DNA from: Apostichopus californicus
Lineage: Eukaryota > Echinodermata > Holothuroidea > Aspidochirotida > Stichopodidae
DNA length: 24,904 bases
Reading direction: 5' to 3'
Assembly (NCBI GenBank): GCA_020650975.1
Contig: JAIPMN010015224.1
Coordinates: forward strand, 1-24,904
A program made the position numbers and the translations under genes. The first letter of the stretch is position 1. Each line of letters begins with the position of its first letter. A model generated the notes under the pieces. The model did not search any database, had not been told where the DNA came from, and was given only the letters and a program-made list of their open reading frames with translations. Of the stretch, positions 1-9,594 are shown in pieces.

Positions 1-117
1 TGTCAATTGTCAACAACTCTGTAACTGGACGACATACATTAATCTTGGAGTGACTCAAACTCGGGACCTTATGATTGAAAGGCACCGGCGTTAACCACTG
101 AGCTAACACAGTACTCC
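1..117 (-). repeat. tRNA-derived SINE fragment (promoter head)
   Basis: On the minus strand this reads ...TAGCTCAGTGGTTAACGCC... The piece TAGCTCAGTGG (plus coordinates 95-105) fits the RNA polymerase III A-box exactly. GTTTGAGTC (52-60) fits the B-box with one mismatch. The spacing is about 34 nt, as in tRNA genes. The anticodon arm is only partly pairable and the acceptor stem is imperfect, so this is a tRNA-derived SINE or tRNA pseudogene rather than a working tRNA. The tail would extend to the left out of the window. Confidence 0.6.
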
Positions 118-203
118 TAACATTATTACAACATTATTACAACGTTAACACGTTATTACAACGTTAACATTATTACAACGATAACTCCTAACATTATTAA
201 ACA
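118..203. repeat. Short degenerate tandem repeat (acattattacaacgtta)
   Basis: Several imperfect units based on cattattacaac and gttaac are joined in tandem next to the SINE head. Unit length varies (about 12 to 25 bases), and cctaacattatta occurs at both ends. Confidence 0.7.
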
Positions 204-776
204 TGGTTTCATGTCCCGCATTCATGAGGAGAAATGATCTCATTTGGAGGGAAAATATCCACCCATCTAATAATTGAGACTTTTTGCTCCAGAAAACCCT
301 AACCCTGCAAGGGATGGGATTATGATGACAAGGTCAAAAGAGCTAAGTCACTAATACTATAATTCTAACCTTAAGTGCAGTAAACTAAACTTAAATAACT
401 CAATCTAAAATTAACTAAATAAAACTAAACCTAAACTTAACTGTACTAAAACTTAAGTTTTCAGTTCAGAAGAGTAATAAACCTCTACGTATGTTCAGTA
501 TATCATTACAAAACTGCGGCTATTTGCGAGAGTTTGTTAGAACTGTTTACAGCCCTGACGTATGTTTTTTTTCCCCTCCCACATACCTCTCCCTATCCCC
601 CTTCCTCATCCATCCCACTCACCTTTCTTTGTCATCCCCCCGCTCTCCCCTCCCCTCTCCCCAAAAGATTTTCCCTGGTTATCCCTTTTCCCACATGATT
701 TTCCCCTCTCCCTCTTTACCCTCTTATTCCAAGAGAGGACAAGAACAGATCAATTTCCTTTCTTCACGGTCTACAG

Positions 777-944
777 GTCACTCCTGAGGTGGAGACGGAA
801 GGATGGGAGTATGCGACAACGTTTTTCAATTCTCGTTACCAAGCCTCCGAGAGTAAGACGGACATGGTGCGTAGGAGGAGGTGGCACCGTAGGATGGTGG
901 CACGCTCTCCCAGGGCGTCCGTCAACTTTTCTTTGCTCCAATCG
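777..944 (+). CDS. MYOF/DYSF-like: Ferlin exon: C-terminal part of DysF region
   Basis: The exon is open for 56 codons, phase 0 at both ends, with acceptor ctacag and donor gtgagt. The peptide contains EGWEYATTF, then KTDMVRRRRWHRRM, the tryptophan- and arginine-rich signature closing the nested DysF domain of type I ferlins (compare EGWEYA...RKTD.RRRRW.R.M in vertebrate myoferlin). In this family the Arg/Trp stacks hold the fold together; DysF point mutations cause human dysferlinopathy in DYSF. The last 15 residues (RSPRASVNFSLLQS) are polar and begin the linker to C2D. The earlier DysF exons must lie to the left of the window, since none are visible in 1-776. The start at 777 was chosen because it follows an AG and keeps the frame open; an ATG is neither present nor expected. 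Confidence 0.93.
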
Positions 945-2161
945 GTGAGTTTTTGTAAATGTCATGCTCTGCTTCCTTTCTGGCGAGGTCTCAAATTTGG
1001 TGTGTTTGGTGGCACAGATATAAAGCACACAATCCTAACCTAAATCGTAATATTTTTAACCGTAATCTGTTGTAGTAGTAATTAGGTGCACTCAAACACG
1101 AGGTGTGAGTTGACAAGAACATGGATACATGTTTATATGTTCGTTTGTAATCGGTTCAGCACTACTCACTTCGTTTCACCTTATAGAGCAGACTTTCTAC
1201 CGTACGTGGTATTTAACCATCATGCCATTTCTGTCACCTACGTACGATGACATTAAAGGAACCCAAGGGTAAATTTGGCAGGGGGGGTGTTGGTCAGGTT
1301 AACATCCTTAGTTTTGGAAGGTTTTAGGAGGATTGGGGATGGTGGGCAACTTGAAGGAGGGTCATGATGGACTACCATTTTGGAAACAATACTTTCATAC
1401 TGTCAACTGCCGGAATAGCATGGGTACAGAATGACTGGATGTAACTTCTTTTTGTGTCCGATAAAAATCGGCAACATTCTATCTGTTCAAGTCCCTGTAG
1501 TAAATCAAAGTGTACAGTGAAGGATGAAAAGACAGATGTGGCATGATATTTGAGGTGAATTAATTCTTACTTTTTTTAATACAGGAAAATGATTCAGATT
1601 AATAATTCCAAAATAAACAAATATGATTTGACAAAGATCTCTCTTGGTCTTAATTTTCTTCCTTATGAGTTCTCATTTCTTGGATTTGAGATATTAGGGA
1701 CTGCTGTGTTTAAACTATCAAACTTCTTTCTATTCTCCTTGTTTGCTCCTGTACTAAGCTGTGCAATTGACATATATCCCTATTTGTGGAGGAATTTGAA
1801 TTTTAAGGTATTCGTCCCATTTAGCCAGTGTCTCATCAGCAATGGTTGAATAATTGATTTGACGCAATGAAAGCGTTGACTATTAATGAGGATTAGGCAT
1901 TAACATTAGGACGTGAGTTTGTTAAACAATCGGACAGACATACAGACAGATGGACAAAGGTTGAAATGGAAGCAGTTGACCAGGTTTCTACCAGGGGCGC
2001 GACCCCGTATACCTCAGAGTAAAGCGGGAAGGGCTCAGTGCCTCCCTCTCCTTCCCCTTCCCACCACTGTCAGAAGGAATATTTCTATCTATCATCTATG
2101 CGACAGACGTTTTCTACTAATTGTGAATATGATTCTGATATTACTGTCTCATCTGGTACAG
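945..2161 (+). other. Intron
   Basis: No convincing exon. A good acceptor at 1584 (T-rich, then aatacag) opens onto a frame that stops within six codons in phase 0 and has no donor. No repeat structure was recognised. Confidence 0.6.
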
Positions 2162-2218
2162 GTTTTGGAAAGAATATTATCGTCCCGCCGAGAACGGCAT
2201 GCGTCAAATGACAGTCGC
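2162..2218 (+). CDS. Candidate ferlin linker exon (19 codons)
   Basis: Nineteen open codons lie between a good acceptor (branch-like ctactaat, then ctggtacag) and donor gtaaat. The phase is 0-0, fitting between the phase-0 end of the 777-944 exon and the phase-0 start of later linker exons. The peptide reads VLERILSSRRERHASNDSR: basic and polar, without a recognisable domain. It sits where type I ferlins have a poorly conserved linker between DysF and C2D, so sequence similarity cannot confirm it. Being symmetric it could be an alternatively included cassette. The support is splice signals plus frame, not homology; it could be a chance open stretch. Confidence 0.55.
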
Positions 2219-2976
2219 GTAAATTCATTATTCACGTAAAAAGCAAGCGCAGAACTTAGGCAAATATATATCTGTTAAAATTAAAAGAAACTTGTTAAGA
2301 AGTTTTAGTATATCATAGAAGTGAAATTTGATGATAAAGTGAATAAGCAAACTTCATGTCTATAATTTTATTATAGAAATTTGAGGCATTATTGCAAAAT
2401 GGGTCCATATTCATATTGATAATGCATGTCCCATTTAACCCCCAAAGTATAATATTCAACTTATAAACAAGCACAACAGTAAAAAGTCATGTTTTTGTTG
2501 TTGTTTTTTTACATTTCTGACTGCAAGTTCTTTGCCTGATGCTTGTTATAAACTCTCACGGCACATGTGTACTACATCAAATTTACCGGCAAATCTCATT
2601 GATGTGCTAACACTTGCTTCATATAGACACCTAGGCCTGTTTTGGGAAATATTAAAGTTTCAACCATTTCTCTTCTGTATATTTATTGCTGTAGGCCTAT
2701 TTACATCAATATATCGGTAATGAATCCAATCAGGAGGCCAAGGTCCCCCCCCACCCCACCCATCCTCCCCCATCTGCCCTTTGAAAATAACATTTTTGGG
2801 ACACTACATTATTTTTTATCTACAAACCTAATTTTTGTGGTAATTTCTGAGCTTTAATCCCCTCTTCTGAGAAACCCTGGATCCACCATTGAACATGATA
2901 TCACCGCTTCTGTTAACCTCTCGGCCCGTTTATGTTATCTCACGCATTTCCTACGTTGTATCATCTCTCTGCACAG
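2219..2976 (+). other. Intron
   Basis: It contains a 21-base word (2545-2565) shared with the following intron, a C-rich tract (2744-2776), and otherwise AT-rich sequence. The pyrimidine-rich end (2961-2976) is the acceptor of the next candidate exon. Confidence 0.6.
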
Positions 2977-3090
2977 AAATATGATAAACCTAGGGTGACA
3001 AAGCGGAGAGTAGCAAAGCCTCAAGGCAATTGGGGGATTTTATCTTGGTTCAAAAGGAAAATCGAAGATGAAGAAGTTGAAACACAGGAC
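2977..3090 (+). CDS. Candidate ferlin linker exon (38 codons)
   Basis: Thirty-eight open codons lie between a strong acceptor (pyrimidine-rich tcatctctctgcacag) and donor gtacgt, phase 0-0. The peptide begins KYDKPRVTKRRVAKPQ, continues GNWGILSWFKRKIEDEE and ends VETQD. It is strongly charged, with a Trp-containing hydrophobic patch (WGILSWF) flanked by basic and then acidic residues. Such a patch could be a short binding or membrane-associating motif, but that is inference. It falls in the DysF-C2D linker and matches no vertebrate ferlin sequence I can recall. Length divisible by three makes it a potential cassette exon. Confidence rests on both splice sites, codon-like composition and phase compatibility with both neighbours. 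Confidence 0.72.
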
Positions 3091-5975
3091 GTACGTTGCA
3101 GATACAATAATAATAATTAGCACCCTCCGACTCTCTTTCTGCATGTATTTGACTATAAAAGCACTTTGAAATAAAAAATAATAAAAAATTAAAAAACATA
3201 CTTGGGGTATCTATGGGCTCACTCATCTCTTGGGTAAAAGCTCTAACTGACTTTTCTACCTCTCTGCAACGGTCTTTCCTGTTTATTCTTCACGATGCAA
3301 ATAAATCACATCCGTAGAACAAACTCATAGCTGAAGGGGAAGGATTGCTTGTGCATAGGGGTGAGGAGGAAGGGGGGGGGTGGGGCGTGGGTTAGATTCA
3401 TTTTATAAGAGATAACTGGTGAGTTGTGACTATTCTAAATCAAGACTGTAATGTTAGTAGCCTATATCTTCCTGCACTGCATTGCCGATCAATTGATATT
3501 GTTCGTAATGTACCTTTCACATCTAAGAATTTGTTTTGTACTTCATATACTGAACAAGGTCCTCTGCTCTGCACAGATTCACAGGACCAAACCGCTCATT
3601 TGACTTGTCAGGCACCGTCAATTTTTTTATATTGATGAAAGCGTCATAAAAGACCATAAATTTACAAAACAACTTGGCAGGGATAAAGGTTGTTTCATCA
3701 AATGTGTTTCTTGGTAGGATTTTTTGCCCTCAGATATTGCTGTTGTTTGATGTACATTAATTTTTAAAACATGGTGAAGAAGATGGACTCCTTCTTTTAA
3801 ATAGTGCTTGTTTATGAGTAGAATAACGTCCTACATGTCATATATGACCAAAATTGGACCATAAAACTCCTTCAAGTCAAGTGTTCTAATCATCGCCCTC
3901 GAATTGGTGAAATTTCTAAAGCGTGCATGTTGGCCGCAATTGTTTCTCTGTCACGTAAATCCATTCTCTGGACGAACTTTGCTGCACCCAGATATGGCCG
4001 GGGTTCCTTAACATTGTTTTCGTGGGGAGTGGGGCATAGGGCGGGGAAGGAAAAGGGACAGGGAGAGGGGGCAAGGAAGAAGGAGGGTATGGAGAAAGTC
4101 CAGACGGACCTTAACCGGACAAAGAGAGATTGGAAATCTAAACGACTAAAGATAGACATCACCATGTTACAATTAGTACTTTATTTGTTGATTGAAACTT
4201 TTGCTTTTCCATCTGTCTTTGTCAATTCTGATTAAAAGGATTGAGTATATATTCTGGTAGATTTCAAAATAGATGATGGTTTATATCATTGATTCATCTG
4301 CTGTCTATTCTATTTATAATCATTGTCTTTATAATCATTGTCTTTTATGATAAAACTTTATTCTTTATCATCTTTTTGAATTTTTGCGATATTTCTGAAA
4401 GAACCAAAACTTTCTCTAGAGTAGAGTGGTATATGGACTAAAATTTCAAGATTTCTTTACTTTGAGCACCTCCCCCCCCCCTACCCTCTAACATCTCTCC
4501 TCATCTTTGATTGAGTATTTCCTCCCCTACTGCCCCCTCCCCTTCCTTTTTCCATAATTGCATATTTTCATTGTCTCTCATGTGACTTTTTTTGTACCAC
4601 TATAAATTGATACACCTACCTGTCCATTCATCCATGAATCATCTCTGCTGCCAAATAAAGTCTGAAATGAAACATTTGCTCTATTTCTTGTCAATCTATT
4701 GCTATTTTCAAAATTTCAAAATATGTTTGTATGTTAATTTTGTTTCAGTTATAATGAGTAATGATTATGCATTATCTAGTGTGCTTTACTGGTTGTTTAT
4801 ACACCTTTGACCTGCAACAGAATTCATTTTCAATATTATTTCATATATTATACTGAAAAAATAAGTTTTATCTTCTGGATTGTACCGTGTAGATGTTACC
4901 ATGTTAATGTAACGCCTAAGGCTGTTGCTATTCTGCAGAAAACAATTTTTCAAATTTGCAAATGTTGGTTCATGTGATCAAAGGTGGTTTTTACTCAGGA
5001 ATGTATGTAATTTATCCTGGGTGTGTTCCTGGTCAAGCCCCAGCTACATGCGGGCTCACACATAGTATGACAAGCACTGACTTATTTAAGTTATAAACTC
5101 TCACGGCACACATTTGAGTTTAGTTATTGGGTACAAGCACAATGGTATCTTGTGTGATTCATCTAAAGTAGTGATAGACTATTTAACCTCTCATTATACA
5201 GATGATATATAATATATTTACCCCCTCTTATTCCCTTCACTTCCTTGTCCCTCATATTTCCATTTCATATTATCTCAAATCTTGTGTCTAACTGGACAAC
5301 TTCTGTGCACCCTATGCGATCCCTAAAGTGATTTTTCTCACCTTTTTATTTTCCCTACAAAAGTTTGACTTGTATTATGATTTATTGCATGCTGCCCTCA
5401 GTAATACATTTAGAAGATGGCCAAATTTAACCCAGATAACTCTCCATATTAAATTTGTGGATAATTTAATGTGTATTCACTTACTAACTGGAAACAATTA
5501 ATTGCTCTTGAAATTTAAATTAGTTAACAAACATCCACTTAATTGTTCCAATGTTTGGAAAGGACTTTCGGAGTGACAGGATTGTTTATATTGGTCCTTG
5601 ACGTGATAAAATGTATATATTGACCCTCAACTTACATAAATTTCAGTAACAGGACTTCAAATATGACGGAAGGAAAATATTGAGCATTTTATGTGATTAT
5701 CCAACAAATTCAATCATTAGGGTTTCCATTCAGTTTGAATGTTCTAATATCTAACTTTGGGTTGCACATTGTCCACCTAATTTGAAATATCCCTGTTTTT
5801 ACACAATGAAAGTCTGTGATGAAATCGGACAATCCTTTTTTCTCAAAAACTTCAAGATAATAAACTTGAAATATATTCTGCACAACTGGTTGGTGTCATT
5901 TTAATGTCAAAATCAAAACCCTATTTTCTTGTTTTATTATGATTTTTTGATTATTTTTTTCTTTATTATTTACAG
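3091..5975 (+). other. Long intron
   Basis: About 2.9 kb of AT-rich sequence. It holds a G-rich tract near 3370-3392, C-rich tracts near 4468-4545, a direct repeat tataatcattgtctt near 4315-4350, and a 21-base word (5090-5110) that also occurs at 2545-2565 in the previous intron. Open frames here (for example 3927-4235) show no domain and no splice support. Confidence 0.65.
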
Positions 5976-6030
5976 ACACCCTCAGAATCCACCAGTATGT
6001 CATCACCTCGGCTATACCTCCTTCATGACA
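5976..6030 (+). CDS. MYOF/DYSF-like: Ferlin exon: end of DysF-C2D linker
   Basis: The exon starts after ttatttacag in phase 0 and stops after 18 codons plus one base at donor gtaagt. The peptide is [18 protein letters not shown] followed by a split Lys codon completed in the next exon. The [24 protein letters not shown] junction mirrors the vertebrate arrangement P..[22 protein letters not shown], where a short hydrophobic strand precedes the first C2D strand. The Ser/Thr-rich start is typical of a flexible, possibly phosphorylated linker. The phase-1 donor matches the phase-1 acceptor at 7027, which strongly supports both edges. Confidence 0.85.
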
Positions 6031-7026
6031 GTAAGTTCATTATATGAATGCAAATAAAAATAAATAAAAAGGTAGAAAAAACTAATTATTACAAAAATGA
6101 CGATCAGTCGCTTAATTAAAAGTAGCTCTTAGATTACCTATTGATATATTTATCATCAACATATCAATTCCACATTCTCAACTTTTCCTACTAAAAATTG
6201 CTCAATTTAACAAAAACAAATTTTGAGGGGGGGGGGGAGGGGGGTGGAATACTTAGAACTCTCCTGCAGTTGCTGGCCCACCAGGTTATTCTTAGATATA
6301 CAAACGGGTCATTTTAAGCAAAATGATATGTGATGCAGTTTATCTCAACTGCCTCTCCAGTCTCCACCCAGGGGTTAAATAGGTACCTGTGAGGTAACTG
6401 GTCGTTGGGAGCAGTATATAACTGCAGCCGCCCGGAGGGATTGTCTCTGGGACGGGTTATCATTGACCAGGGGTAATATAACATCTGTAAAGTGCTTTGA
6501 AAACCTATCGCTGGTATAAGGCGCTATATAAATTGAATATTATCATGATTATTATATTATTGTAGTGAGGGAAAATGATATGCGGGTGGCAGAAAAGAAG
6601 TTAGAAGAGGAATGGTTGACAGTAGTTATTAAAGTTTGAGCTTGAGTCACCATTAATTGAGTCACTTAATAATTTCCAGCATTTTGGGAGCAATTCTAAT
6701 GACGTATAATTAGAAATCTGATTACAAGCAGCTAATGAAACACATTAGAACTTATATTGGCAGCGCTCTGCCCAACCATTAGTGTCCCATTACATGGTGT
6801 TCAGGAAATGGGATGGAGGAGCCACGGATTAGTTTCCAAGTATTAGCACAATCCTGTTACACCATGTTCCAAGCTGTCTCAGTTTGAGAAAAAAAAGTTT
6901 TCTCCACCAAAATATGGTGGTTGAAAAGTAAAACCTTTTACCTTAAATAATTAATATGAATAACTGCAATGACATATATATTGTATCCATGACATATCCT
7001 GTTTGTTTCTTTGTTTTTGTTTACAG
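6031..7026 (+). other. Intron containing an L2-tailed SINE
   Basis: It contains an (A/T)-rich start, a long G-tract at about 6227-6247, the SINE-like element at about 6340-6545, and otherwise unique AT-rich sequence leading to the acceptor of the C2D exon. Confidence 0.65.
6340..6545 (+). repeat. SINE-like element with L2/CR1-type 3' tail
   Basis: The right half reads gtaaagtgctttgaaaacc, then aggcgctatataaat followed by attatt repeats. This strongly resembles the 3' tail shared by L2-clade LINEs and their SINE partners (GTAAAGCGCTTTGA...AAGCGCTATATAAAT). The left half (gttaaataggtacctgtgag, cagccgcccggagggattg) resembles SINE bodies seen in marine invertebrate genomes. The exact left boundary and target duplications could not be fixed by eye. 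Confidence 0.6.
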
Positions 7027-7104
7027 AAGCATATAAATACCAAATGAGAGCATATATGTACCAAGCCAGGGACCTTATGGCCTCAGATTCGGACAGCTTC
7101 TCCG
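7027..7104 (+). CDS. MYOF/DYSF-like: Ferlin exon: C2D domain, first strands and calcium loop 1
   Basis: The exon carries two bases of a split Lys codon, 25 full codons and one base of a split Asp codon, between acceptor tttacag and donor gtgaga. The peptide [20 protein letters not shown] continues DSFS, then DPY across the junction. This is the near-invariant opening of ferlin C2D (YQLR.[8 protein letters not shown]...D..SDPY). The spacing L-M-A-S-D-x5-D-P-Y places two aspartates exactly where classical C2 domains use them as calcium ligands in loop 1. Reading on past 7104 without splicing would give an unrelated peptide that stops at 7427; the conserved DPY in the next exon shows splicing here is correct. 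Confidence 0.96.
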
Positions 7105-7496
7105 GTGAGAATCTCTCTACATTTTTTCATGTCCAGCAATATTTTACATTTTATTTAATGGCAGTAACTAGCCCATTCAGTATAATAATAATCCACATCT
7201 TTTCTGTAGAATTTGGCCCTGATTTCCTGGGAAATTATGGAGTTACTGTTTCAACACGGTGGGAAAGTGTGCTAGTCAGGCTCTGTGTATTTTATAGTGG
7301 TGTAGTGAAAACAATATGGTCAAACAAAATTAATTATCACCATTTCATCCCTTCTGTTGTCAAGAAGACGTCCAATACTGACCATCCGTTGTTTTCTTCT
7401 TGTTCTATTTCTTTTTCTTTCTATTAAAATGTTCATCGAAAAGATGACTCACTCGACATGAAAATATATTTTTTCCATTCGTCGTCGATCCCACAG
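7105..7496 (+). other. Intron
   Basis: A short intron of about 390 bases. The frame of the upstream exon stays open through most of it by chance, to 7427, but the resulting peptide departs from the C2D pattern. No repeat seen. Confidence 0.8.
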
Positions 7497-7678
7497 ATCC
7501 GTACGCCTACGTCAGTTTCTTGCATCGTAGTGGTAAGACAGAGGTTATCCAACATTCTCTCTGTCCTATCTGGGACCAGACCATCATCTTTGAGGAGATG
7601 GAGATCCACGGCGATCCGGCTCTCTTTGCTGCCAGTCCTCCGGACGTCATCATAGAGATCTTTGATTCAGACAAATTT
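7497..7678 (+). CDS. MYOF/DYSF-like: Ferlin exon: C2D core strands to calcium loop 3
   Basis: The exon runs from acceptor tcccacag (phase 1) to donor gtaagc (phase 0) and encodes 60 full codons plus the end of the split Asp. Readable blocks are DPYAYVSFLHRSGKTEVI, then SLCPIWDQTIIFEEMEIHG, and PPDVIIEIFDSDKF. The NPTWDQTLIF-like block (here CPIWDQTIIF) and VVVE..D.D block (here VIIEIFDSD) are hallmark C2 strands. The two aspartates in FDSD are predicted loop-3 calcium ligands. Together with the loop-1 pair and the Asp at the start of the next exon, the full ligand set appears intact, so this C2D is probably calcium-competent. Alignment to vertebrate dysferlin and myoferlin is essentially gap-free. 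Confidence 0.96.
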
Positions 7679-8344
7679 GTAAGCCCTTACTTTAGTAATT
7701 ATTAAATCTTTGATCTTGGACCACCACCATCAAGCCTTTTGTGTGCAATCCGTTTGTCCTCAAGGATGTGGGTGTCTGTGTGCAATCGTTTGTCTCTGTG
7801 TTTCTTGTGGATAAATTAACCAGGCAAAATGTGATACTCAAATTCTCAAGAAGTGAATCCCAGCTTGTGATCGAAATCCGAGAGGAAAATGTAAATAAAA
7901 TAATCAGAAACCACCTGGGAGTAACAAACTTTGGATCATTTCTTAGGCCTCTTTAACTATATATCCACTTTTGTATTTTAATTTAGTAACAAAATTCATT
8001 ATTCCATATAAATGCTACGAAGTATATCATCTCTCCCAAACTGGTGCAAAACAGCTGGTAATCAGTCTAAATTTCTAGAAGACAATAATTCATCCACCCT
8101 TAGATTTCACACACAAATAAATAACTCAGTCCAAGCAAGAGATTATCATTATTTTGCCCAAAGTTTAGTAAAGTGCCTTGCAGGAGGTTCTGACCCACCT
8201 GATTATTCTCAGACATTGAGAAATGTCGCCCCCGTTAGCTGATGATTGGCCTTGTCACGGTACGTTGCTATAAATATCAACCGTCCTTTGTTAGATTTGT
8301 TTACATGATCCTTATCCACTTTTTCTGTTATTTTCCTCGTTCAG
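7679..8344 (+). other. Intron
   Basis: About 670 bases of unique-looking sequence. No repeat or exon recognised. Confidence 0.8.
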
Positions 8345-8497
8345 AATAATGATGAGCTTCTAGGCCGATGTCAGATTCAGCCGATGATTAAGACCGATAC
8401 CAGAGACCAGAGAGTTCCTCGTCTCTCCTGGCACACTGTCTACCGATCGGGACAAACGGCCGGTGAACTTCTGGCATCTTTTGAACTCTTCCTCATC
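8345..8497 (+). CDS. MYOF/DYSF-like: Ferlin exon: end of C2D domain
   Basis: Fifty-one codons in phase 0-0 lie between acceptor cgttcag and donor gtaagt. The peptide opens NNDELLGRCQIQP, completing the loop-3 motif D-x-D-x4-D-E-x-x-G common to ferlin C2 domains, and continues RVPRLSWHTVYRSGQTAGEL to LASFELFLI, the last strand of C2D. The equivalents in vertebrates are ADEFMGRC..P, MPRLAWFPLTRG and SGELLASFEL. The exon immediately continues into the conserved post-C2D segment in the next exon, with the vertebrate insertion between them much shorter here. Confidence 0.95.
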
Positions 8498-9133
8498 GTA
8501 AGTGGTCTTTTCGATTGTACCTTTAATTTTAGGGTGACATCTCAGTCAGTGCCTAGACTTTCTTCCCAGTGTTCCAACCAGCTCAGTAAATGAATGGTTG
8601 GTCGGTGGATATCGAATCAGTTTAGGGTTATGAAATTGCAACCTCTTTTATAGACCCTAGCCTATACACCCTTGCATAAAGTGGAAATAAACCAGTTGTT
8701 ATTGTAGTTAACTTTATCAGAAAGCTTTATATGGAACAGAAGACTCAACAGGGCAAATATTTATGTCTGCCATTGGCCGGCCGAACATTTGTGTTTATAC
8801 AAAATATTTCGAGGAGAGCCTGGTCGGTATATACCAATGTGTTTCTTGCACTAGCTGTAAAGTGCACCGTTTTTGGCACAGTATGAAAAATTCATTTAGT
8901 TTGGAAGGAACATTAATTGTAATTGATATATTGTTTCAATTTGATTTTGATTTGATTTGATTTTAATTCCAACTTGGGTAAGTCTTGTTGGGAAGTGGTT
9001 TTGAAAATGCAGTCATAAATCTACTTCCAGGCAAAGACAAGAGTTTACTTATTTCTTTCACCTTAAGTTGGGGTTCACTCTTTGACAGTCACTCGAAACT
9101 AAAACAATAAGTATTTGTTCTTTTCATTTGTAG
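8498..9133 (+). other. Intron with TTTGA microsatellite
   Basis: It contains a short tandem run of ttgat/ttttgat words at about 8936-8966 and otherwise nothing recognisable. Confidence 0.75.
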
Positions 9134-9232
9134 GAGGACAACACTGATCTACCATTTGCACCCCCAATGAGAGGTAACCTTTACATGGTACCTAAAGGTA
9201 TCAGGCCTGTACTACAGAGGACAGGAGTAGAG
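9134..9232 (+). CDS. MYOF/DYSF-like: Ferlin exon: conserved post-C2D segment (YMVPKGIRP)
   Basis: Thirty-three codons, phase 0-0, lie between acceptor catttgtag and donor gtaggt. The peptide starts EDNTDLPFAPP and includes NLYMVPKGIRPVLQRTGVE, matching the ferlin signature D.DLP..PP....N.YMVP..I.P.LQRT.IE. The motif links C2D to the next C2-like sandwich and is present in all type I ferlins. A 55-nt part of this exon (9172-9226) is repeated, imperfectly and with a shifted frame, in the following intron at 9309-9368. The exon copy is the functional one because only it has splice sites at both edges and an open frame. Confidence 0.95.
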
Positions 9233-9308
9233 GTAGGTAGCTATGGATGGATATATATTTTATACCTAATATTGGAACGGTATATCCATTACATGCTTAC
9301 CCAGTGTA

Positions 9309-9368
9309 AGGTAACCTTTATACTGTACAGTACCTAAAGGTATCAGGCCTGTACTACAGAGAACAGGA
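9309..9368 (+). repeat. Partial duplicate of exon 9134-9232 in its own downstream intron
   Basis: Sixty bases repeat exon positions 9172-9226, including the words ggtaacctttata/c, cctaaaggtatcaggcctgt and actacagag.acagga. A small insertion shifts the frame, so it is not a usable exon copy. The offset from the parent is about 137 bases. Confidence 0.85.
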
Positions 9369-9427
9369 TGCTTTTGATTTGCTGCAATATTAAGGCTTGT
9401 ACTTTTCACCAGCAAATCAAAAGCATC
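9367..9427. repeat. Perfect 18-bp inverted repeat (hairpin)
   Basis: gatgcttttgatttgctg (9367-9384) is followed after 25 bases by its exact reverse complement cagcaaatcaaaagcatc (9410-9427). The transcribed intron could form a 61-nt hairpin directly after the duplicated exon fragment. Confidence 0.9.
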
Positions 9428-9594
9428 GTAAGAAATTTGTGAAGTCCTCCTTTACGCGGCTGATCTGAACACACCACAGTGTGCAGTGCTCTCACAGCAA
9501 TTTTGGAGAGTGAAAACTGCAACACTTCCTGTGCGTGCAACAGCATTTAATTCTCCAACAACTGGCCATTTATAGAGCAAAAGTTTCCATATGT

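Larger units (their letters stand above)
1..776 (+). other. Intron (partial) upstream of the first exon
   Basis: Besides the SINE head and short tandem repeat, this holds an A/T-rich low-complexity stretch with repeated aactaaa/cttaa words (about 350-470) and a long C/T-rich tract (560-730) before the exon. No exon with ferlin similarity was found in it. Confidence 0.7.

Noticed and set aside
1..117. Functional tRNA gene on the minus strand
   Set aside because: A- and B-boxes are present, but anticodon and acceptor stems do not pair properly; better explained as a SINE head or pseudogene.
296..312. Two telomere-like ccctaa units
   Set aside because: Only two units in an A/C/T-rich region; too short to be an interstitial telomere.
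3927..4235. 102-codon + strand open frame with a Lys/Gly/Glu-rich centre
   Set aside because: The composition comes from a purine-rich low-complexity tract; no ferlin similarity, no splice sites in suitable phase.
7011..7427. 138-codon open frame covering the first C2D exon
   Set aside because: Only 7027-7104 is ferlin sequence. The rest reads into the intron after gtgaga and loses the C2 pattern, while the expected DPY continues at 7497.
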